Assembly: GCA_025363435.1 (NCBI GenBank)
Contig: JANYDY010000105.1
Location: 1 to 52,196, forward strand
Reading direction: 5' to 3'
DNA length: 52,196 nt
Source of the DNA: Betaproteobacteria bacterium
GTDB taxonomy: Bacteria; Pseudomonadota; Gammaproteobacteria; Burkholderiales; SG8-41
Of this stretch, positions 47,141 to 52,196 are shown piece by piece. A program made the translations under genes and the position numbers. Position 1 is the stretch's first letter. Every line of letters starts with the position of its first letter. The notes beneath the pieces were generated by a model that saw only the letters and a program-made list of their open reading frames with translations, had not been told where the DNA came from and searched no databases.

Positions 47141-48003
47141 CAGAACAACTTCTTGCGCCGCCACTTCTGCGGGTGCGGTCCCGGATACGTCAGCCCGCTA
47201 GCACTCACCCCCATGTCGACCATCGCTTTCGCCAGCGTGATCGCGCAACTGTAGCCTTCGAGCACCGGCACTTCCCAGCCAAGATCGGCGAGCCGCTTCT
47301 GCAGGATGGGCCGCATCCAGAACAATGCCGAGCAGCCGAAAGTCAGCACTTCGGCGCCATCTTCCTCGATCGCCGCCACCGATTCGCGCACCGCCGCGTC
47401 CATGATTTCAGACGATTCGCCGCGCAACACCTTGTTTTTCGCCAGATGCACCTGCGACTCACCGCTGTGCGGCGGCCGCGGCAACGGATAGTTGATGTTG
47501 CGTATCGACGCACAACGCCCGTCCATGCGATGCTTCACGACGAGATCGTAGTAATACATGTTGTGCACTTCGGACAGATCAATCACGCTGAAGCGGTTGC
47601 CGAGCATGCTGGCGAAATGCATTTGCGAAAATCCGCAGGCGGTCACCGCCACACCGTAGGGCCGCGCGATTTCGCGCGATTCGATGAAGCCCGGCTCGCC
47701 GCCGCCCAGCAGCACGATGCCGTTGAACTTGCCGCTCTCGCAGGCCTCGCGCACGATGGCAAGCCGCCCTGCCGCCGCCAGCGCAAATTCCTCGCGCGTC
47801 TCCACCGGCCAGTCGCCGTAAGTGACAAGCGGGCCGCGATGCAGATCCCACTCGACATCGGCCAGCAGCGCCTTGTTCTCTTCGTAATTCATCAAACAGG
47901 CTTCCTTCGCCCCCTCGACTGCACGATGCAGATGCTTCGAGGTCGGCGGCAGATGGAAAGCCTGTATCAGCAGAAAGCGGTACTTCTTGTCGGATGCCGG
48001 CAT
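47140..48003 (-). CDS. Asp/Glu/hydantoin racemase family protein
   Basis: 287 aa. The two catalytic-type Cys are in VTACGFSQM and TFGCSALFW, one per half of the two-domain fold, and a glycine-rich VLLGGGEPG lies earlier. Family includes aspartate racemase, maleate isomerase and arylmalonate decarboxylase, acting on carboxylates. It leads an SDR-Bug unit (overlaps SDR start). The specific reaction is unknown. The ATG at 48003 lies 24 bp after the Bug stop at 48028 read on the same strand. Confidence 0.85.
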   Translation of the reverse strand: MPASDKKYRFLLIQAFHLPPTSKHLHRAVEGAKEACLMNYEENKALLADVEWDLHRGPLVTYGDWPVETREEFALAAAGRLAIVREACESGKFNGIVLLGGGEPGFIESREIARPYGVAVTACGFSQMHFASMLGNRFSVIDLSEVHNMYYYDLVVKHRMDGRCASIRNINYPLPRPPHSGESQVHLAKNKVLRGESSEIMDAAVRESVAAIEEDGAEVLTFGCSALFWMRPILQKRLADLGWEVPVLEGYSCAITLAKAMVDMGVSASGLTYPGPHPQKWRRKKLF

Positions 48004-48027
48004 GTTATTTCCAGATTTTGTATGCAG

Positions 48028-49020
48028 TTATTCCGTGACGCCGACCTGCTTGACCAGCTTCGCCCAGAATTCGCTTTGCAACTTCATGAAACGGTCGCAG
48101 TCCGCGGGCGACTTGCTGGTGATGACGTCAGCGCCGCCCGAACCCAGACGCTCAACTATCCAGGGATCGGCCATCACCTTGATCACCGCCGCGTAAAGCC
48201 GCTTGACGACAGGCTGCGGCGTGCCGACCGGCAGATACACGCCCTGCCATGACCCGGTCGTCAATTCGGTGAAACCGAGCTCAAGCATGGTCGGCGTATC
48301 GGGCAGCGCGGCAACGCGCTTCGGCCCGACCACCGCCAATACTTTGACGCGACCGCTTTTCACATGCGGCACGAACGACGCTACCGTCACCAGCGAGGCG
48401 ACAACCTCGCCCGACAACAATGCGGTGGTGGCCGGACCGGCGCCGCCCTTGTAGGCGATCTGCTGGATGTCGATACCGGTCTTCAGCTTCAGGTATTCCA
48501 TCGTCAGGCCCTGCGCACTACTCGCCGCCGCAGCGCCGTAATTAAGCTTGCCCGGACGCGCCTTCGCGTATTCGACAAAATCCTTCAGCGTATTGCCCGG
48601 CACCGATGGATGCACCGCCAGCGCGCCGGCGACATCGACCACCGTCGAGACGCAGATGAAATCGCGCACCGGTTTGATCTCGAATCTGGTGAATACCGCC
48701 GGATTGATCGCCATGGTGCCGACGTTACCGAGCAGAAAGGTATAACCGTCGGCCGGTGCGCGCGCCGCCATCTCAACGCCGATATTGCCGGCGGCGCCGG
48801 CGCGGTTATCCACCACAATCTGCTGGCCGAGTTCTTCGGACAGTTTGGGCTGCAAAATGCGGCCGACAAAATCAGAGGCGCCACCCGGCGCAAACGGCAC
48901 GATCATGCGCACCGGACGCGTCGGATAATTTGCAGTGTTCTGCGCAAATGCGGCGGCCGCGGGCAATGCCGCAGCGAATGCGCAGGCGATCAACGCACTG
49001 CACTGTGAAATTCGAAACAT
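48028..49020 (-). CDS. Bug/TctC-family periplasmic solute-binding protein
   Basis: 330 aa. ATG 49020 after AGGAG; signal peptide ends AFAQNTANYP. TRPVRMIVPFAPGGASD, VVDNRAGAAGNIG, PADGYTFLLGN, KGGAGPA and PDTPTMLELGF. It is first in the run Bug-racemase-SDR-Bug, so two Bugs bracket two enzymes in one operon. Confidence 0.93.
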   Translation of the reverse strand: MFRISQCSALIACAFAAALPAAAAFAQNTANYPTRPVRMIVPFAPGGASDFVGRILQPKLSEELGQQIVVDNRAGAAGNIGVEMAARAPADGYTFLLGNVGTMAINPAVFTRFEIKPVRDFICVSTVVDVAGALAVHPSVPGNTLKDFVEYAKARPGKLNYGAAAASSAQGLTMEYLKLKTGIDIQQIAYKGGAGPATTALLSGEVVASLVTVASFVPHVKSGRVKVLAVVGPKRVAALPDTPTMLELGFTELTTGSWQGVYLPVGTPQPVVKRLYAAVIKVMADPWIVERLGSGGADVITSKSPADCDRFMKLQSEFWAKLVKQVGVTE

Positions 49021-49350
49021 GGTGTTTTCTCCTGTGGCGGATGGTCCGGCCGAAATGAACGCAGCCCGCAGTTTACCCGCAAGCGGGTGGTTTCGCCGCG
49101 CACAACTGGCGCGATGCTGCACGAACGAAGTATCATGTCAAAAAAACCAGTCTCTGTCGCCCGTCAACCCCGTGACGCGGCTGCTTCCCAACGGACAAAA
49201 TGATTTCTGCAGACCACGTACGCAAGCAGCCATATCTTGGGCTGCTGCCCGCCGCAATTGCCGCCGCAGCGGTAAATGCCGCTGTTGATATTTCCCCGGA
49301 TAAACCGGCACGGATTTAATACCCATTCATCAACTCAAAGGAAATGCAAA
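49021..49350. other. 330-bp divergent intergenic region with palindrome ACCCGC-AA-GCGGGT
   Basis: No gene is seen. It holds ribosome sites for both flanking genes (AGGAG for the Bug, AAAGGAAA for the decarboxylase), a 14-bp palindrome ACCCGCAAGCGGGT at 49075-49088 in the Bug leader, and a small hairpin CAGCGG/CCGCTG at 49267-49284. No convincing sigma-70 promoter pair was found. Confidence 0.45.
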
Positions 49351-50277
49351 ATGTCCCAATCCGATCTGCGCGCCAAGTACGGCCCCAATGCCTTCGACGT
49401 CGGCCGCAAAATCCAGGGCCGGAACTTCGACGCCCGTGTCGCCGAGCGCGACAGCCTCGATCAGCACTTCACGCGCGCGTGGATCGATTTCGCCATCAAC
49501 GGCATGAGCGCGCGCAAGGCGCTCGATACGCGCACCCGCCTGCTCGTGCTGGTCGGCCAGTACACGATGGCGAAAAGCCATGCCATGCTCGAAGATACGA
49601 TACGCGCTGCCATCGACGCCAAAGTCGATTCGCGCGAAGTTCTCGAAATCGTTTTGCAATGCGTGGTCTACGGCGGACACACCACGGTCGAGCCGGCGAT
49701 CAAGGTATTCCACCGCGTCGCCGAAGAACTCAAGCTGCTCGATCAACTCGCCAAAACGCAGCTGCCGCTCGATGGCACTAACAGCAAACGTTCCGAGGCG
49801 GATGAACGCAAACGCTGGCACACCGAAGACAGCGCCGACCCGCGCACCGAAGATCTGGTCAAACGCCACGGCTGGCTGGCAGTCAGCCGCGGTCTCGTGC
49901 TGCGCCCCAAGCACCATCTGAATGTGCTTGAGTTTCTCGACAAGATCGACCCGGAATTCGCCGGCCTATGGGTACGTTTTTGTTACGGCGACATGTACAC
50001 GCGCGGCATCGTTGACGACAAAACGCGCCTGCTGTGCATGATCGGCGACTGCCTCGCGGTGGGCGAAGGCACGCAGGCACGCGGCCACATGCGCGGCGCC
50101 ATGCGCAACGGCGCCGCCGCGCGCGAAGTACTCGAAGTCGTACTGCAAACCGCCGTCAACTTCGGCATGCCGGGCATGCTGCACGCGCTGGAAAATTTCG
50201 TGCAGATCATGAACGAAGACGGCCGCCTCGCCGAAATCGGCAACCCGCCGACCACCGTGAGGTCTTACGCGAAGTAA
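49351..50277 (+). CDS. Carboxymuconolactone decarboxylase family protein, two domains
   Basis: 308 aa. Two tandem CMD-like all-helical domains. The first (about 40-135) holds TRTRLLVLVGQYTMAKSH and EVLEIVLQCVVYGGHTTVEP. The second (about 205-290) holds DKTRLLCMIGDCLAVGEG and EVLEVVLQTAVNFGMPGM. Neither has the AhpD CxxC. The family acts in beta-ketoadipate pathways or as gamma-lactone decarboxylase. ATG 49351 follows AAAGGAAA. Isolated on its strand. Confidence 0.85.
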   Translation: MSQSDLRAKYGPNAFDVGRKIQGRNFDARVAERDSLDQHFTRAWIDFAINGMSARKALDTRTRLLVLVGQYTMAKSHAMLEDTIRAAIDAKVDSREVLEIVLQCVVYGGHTTVEPAIKVFHRVAEELKLLDQLAKTQLPLDGTNSKRSEADERKRWHTEDSADPRTEDLVKRHGWLAVSRGLVLRPKHHLNVLEFLDKIDPEFAGLWVRFCYGDMYTRGIVDDKTRLLCMIGDCLAVGEGTQARGHMRGAMRNGAAAREVLEVVLQTAVNFGMPGMLHALENFVQIMNEDGRLAEIGNPPTTVRSYAK

Positions 50278-50288
50278 ATCACTCGACC

Positions 50289-50318
50289 GACGGCGGTTGA
50301 TCGCAAAAAGCCGCCGTC
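50289..50318. terminator. Hairpin between convergent genes
   Basis: GACGGCGG (50289-50296) / CCGCCGTC (50311-50318), 8-bp GC stem with a 14-base loop containing AAAAA, between the decarboxylase and Bug stops. Weak T tract; possible bidirectional terminator. Confidence 0.4.
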
Positions 50319-51288
50319 AATTCGCGTTGACGTTCAAGTCGCGCAACACTCTTCCAAGCGATGCAATCTCCGACTTGATGTGCGCCGCGAACTCCTCCGG
50401 CGTGTCGCCTATCGTGATGTAACCGAGATCGACCAGCCGCTTGCTCAACGCGGCGCTGCCGAGCGCGTTCACTGCAGCGGTACGCAACGTCATCACGATC
50501 TCACGCGATGTCTTCACCGGCACGAGAATCCCGTACCAGTTACCCGACTGATAACCCGGATAACCAAGTTCGGCGACGGTCGGCATTTGCGGCAGCAGCG
50601 GCACGCGTTTCGTGCTGGTCACCGCAAGCGCGCGCAGCCGGCCCTGCCGCACATGCGGCAACGCAGTCGCCAGCGGCGCAAAATAAACCGAGGTTTCGCC
50701 CGACAATACCGCGGTGAGCGCTTCGCCGCCGGCGCGATACGGCACGTGCAGCAACTGAATGCCGGCCGGCCCCGTGAACAATTCCGCCGCAATGAACGTC
50801 GCCGTGCCGGCGCCGCCCGACGAATAATTGATCGCACCGGGTTTCGCCTTTGCCAGTTTGACCAGTTCCGCGATCGTCTTCACCGGCAGCGACGGATGCA
50901 CGACTACGATCGCCGGCGCTGAAGCCACCTGGGAGACCGGCGCAAAGTCGCGCGTAATGTCATAAGGCAGGTTCTTGTACAGCGTGACGTTGGCGGCATG
51001 GCCGATGTTTGCAAACAGCAGGGTGTAACCATCGGCCGGCGCCTTTGCCGCAATATCCGCGCCGATGTTGCCCGCAGCGCCGGCGCGGTTATCAACGATG
51101 AACTGCTGACCGAAGCCTTCGGTCAACGCGCCGGCCATCATCCGGCCTATCGTGTCGGAACCGCTGCCGGCGGAAAACGGCACGACCATGCGCACCGTTT
51201 TGGCCGGATAGTTTTGCGCGATGCCGTCCGGCGCCGGCAACGCCGCTGCGATCAGCACCGTAACGGCAGCAGCCGCGTTTGCTCTCAT
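50317..51288 (-). CDS. Bug/TctC-family periplasmic solute-binding protein (tandem pair member)
   Basis: 323 aa. Signal peptide ends DGIAQNYP. AKTVRMVVPFSAGSGSD, IVDNRAGAAGNIG, PADGYTLLFAN, HVPYRAGGEA, AELGYPGYQSGNWYG. ATG 51288 has GGGAG at 9-base spacing; ATG 51294 is two codons upstream. Shares GYPGYQSGNWYG and long blocks with the next Bug, so they are tandem paralogues, 22 bp apart. Confidence 0.92.
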   Translation of the reverse strand: MRANAAAAVTVLIAAALPAPDGIAQNYPAKTVRMVVPFSAGSGSDTIGRMMAGALTEGFGQQFIVDNRAGAAGNIGADIAAKAPADGYTLLFANIGHAANVTLYKNLPYDITRDFAPVSQVASAPAIVVVHPSLPVKTIAELVKLAKAKPGAINYSSGGAGTATFIAAELFTGPAGIQLLHVPYRAGGEALTAVLSGETSVYFAPLATALPHVRQGRLRALAVTSTKRVPLLPQMPTVAELGYPGYQSGNWYGILVPVKTSREIVMTLRTAAVNALGSAALSKRLVDLGYITIGDTPEEFAAHIKSEIASLGRVLRDLNVNAN

Positions 51289-51310
51289 GCTCATGCTCCC
51301 GTTGGAATTT

Positions 51311-52196
51311 TTATTCGGCTTTCGCGCCGGTCAACTGGATGATTTTCGCCAGCGTGGCGATTTCGGATTTTATAAACGCGGCGAATTCATCGGGCTGGTC
51401 GCCGATCACCACGTAACCAAGATCGGCCAGCCGCTTGTTGATAGTTGCATCACCCATCGCCTGCGCCGCGGCGTTGCGGATCGCGACGACGATTTCGCGC
51501 GGCGTTTTTACCGGCGCGACGATTCCGTACCAGTTACCCGATTGGTAACCGGGATAACCGAGTTCGGCAATTGTCGGCATTTCCGGCACTACCGCCAATC
51601 GCTTCGCAGTCGTCACCGCCAACGCGCGCAAGCGTCCCTGCTTCACCTGCGGCATCAGCACCGACAGCGGCCCGAAATAGACTGACACCTCGCCTGACAA
51701 TATCGCCGTCGCCGCCTCGCCGCCTCCGCGGTACGGCACCTGCGTCAGATTGATATGCGCCATGCTCTTGAACAATTCGCCGGCCACCCAGGTCGCGCTG
51801 CCGACGCCGGTCGAAGCGTAATTGATCTCGCCGGGCTTGGCACGCGCCAGCTTGACCAGCTCGGCGATCGATTTCACCGGCAGCGACGGATGCACCACTG
51901 CGATCGACGGTGATGAAGCAAGCTGGGTCACCGGTGCGAAATCGCGCACCAGGTCGTAGGGCAGATTGCGATAAAGACTGACGTTCGCCGCCAGCGTGCT
52001 GCTGACCTGAAACAGCGTGTAGCCATCAGCGACCGCCTTGGCGCCGGCTTCGGCGCCGATGTTGCCGGCCGCACCGGTGCGGTTATCGACAATCACCTGC
52101 TGCCCGAGCAGATTGCCCATGCCGCCGGTAACAATGCGCGCGAGTGTGTCGGCGCCGCTGCCCGGCGACATCGGCACGATGTAACGCACCACCTTC
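51311..52196 (-). CDS. Bug/TctC-family periplasmic solute-binding protein (5' end outside window)
   Basis: At least 294 residues; the frame continues beyond the right edge, so the signal peptide is not seen. The first residues present are KVVRYIVPMSPGSGAD, equivalent to the loop after strand 1. Then IVDNRTGAAGNIG, VADGYTLFQVS, QVPYRGGGEA and AELGYPGYQSGNWYG. Partner of the preceding tandem copy. Confidence 0.92.
   Translation of the reverse strand, partial: KVVRYIVPMSPGSGADTLARIVTGGMGNLLGQQVIVDNRTGAAGNIGAEAGAKAVADGYTLFQVSSTLAANVSLYRNLPYDLVRDFAPVTQLASSPSIAVVHPSLPVKSIAELVKLARAKPGEINYASTGVGSATWVAGELFKSMAHINLTQVPYRGGGEAATAILSGEVSVYFGPLSVLMPQVKQGRLRALAVTTAKRLAVVPEMPTIAELGYPGYQSGNWYGIVAPVKTPREIVVAIRNAAAQAMGDATINKRLADLGYVVIGDQPDEFAAFIKSEIATLAKIIQLTGAKAE

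Overview
The window looks like chromosome of a betaproteobacterium, most likely Burkholderiales. The G+C content is high. Housekeeping genes lie in typical betaproteobacterial order (ampD-pilR-pilS, ispB next to rplU-rpmA-obgE-proB, yihY-wrbA-DUF2069). There are ten genes for Bug/TctC-type periplasmic binding proteins, a family greatly expanded in that order. No rRNA, phage or CRISPR was seen; one tRNA (Pro, CGG) is present.

Layout. (1) 1-7.3 kb: a truncated, apparently chimeric SDR/acyltransferase gene at the edge. It is followed by a plus-strand catabolic run: Bug, amidohydrolase, two conserved hypotheticals, class II aldolase, two tandem Bugs and a HAD phosphatase. The last four genes are joined by stop/start overlaps or near-contact. 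(2) 7.3-13.1 kb: a minus-strand phosphonate-type ABC importer (phnD-C-E-E), a KTSC protein, another Bug, NrtS, a lysine-rich histone H1-like protein and a DUF2442 protein. (3) 13.2-21.5 kb: nrdA-nrdB behind a promoter with two NrdR boxes, then ampD, pilR, pilS and a PP0621-type protein. (4) 21.7-25.2 kb: tRNA-Pro and ispB, then a 2.3-kb IS1-like element. (5) 25.2-38.4 kb: core genes rplU, rpmA, obgE, proB, a CNP1-like protein, a rubrerythrin/Fe-S/DUF3501 operon, rppH, a spermidine-synthase-like gene, proS, a lytic transglycosylase, yihY, wrbA, DUF2069 and a cytidylate-kinase-like/BON fusion. (6) 38.5-52.2 kb: an accessory catabolic region with an M24/creatinase-fold protein, six Bugs, a beta-hydroxyacid dehydrogenase, a CocE-type hydrolase, an SDR, an Asp/Glu racemase family protein and a two-domain carboxymuconolactone decarboxylase family protein.

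The most unusual piece is the insertion at 22875-25199. It has 15-bp near-perfect terminal inverted repeats and an 8-bp, 7/8-matching flanking repeat, and sits between ispB and an intact rplU promoter. It carries an IS1-family (DDE) transposase. It also carries an AT-rich passenger gene whose product joins an N-terminal winged-helix region, a GHKL ATPase domain and a C-terminal STAS-like (DUF4325) domain, resembling a partner-switching regulator in one polypeptide. The divergent intergenic region between the two genes holds five TTGNCAAC sites at 22, 22, 22 and 21 bp intervals, an iteron-like or operator array on one face of the helix. A role of the passenger in controlling the transposase is inference.

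How the genes work together: the Bug proteins presumably scavenge small carboxylates or amides next to hydrolases, aldolases, dehydrogenases and racemases that would process them. None is beside TctA/TctB membrane components, so they must share distant transporters or act as sensors. Starts were chosen from Shine-Dalgarno sequences, signal peptides and family N-termini; all family names come from reading the translations, not from searches.
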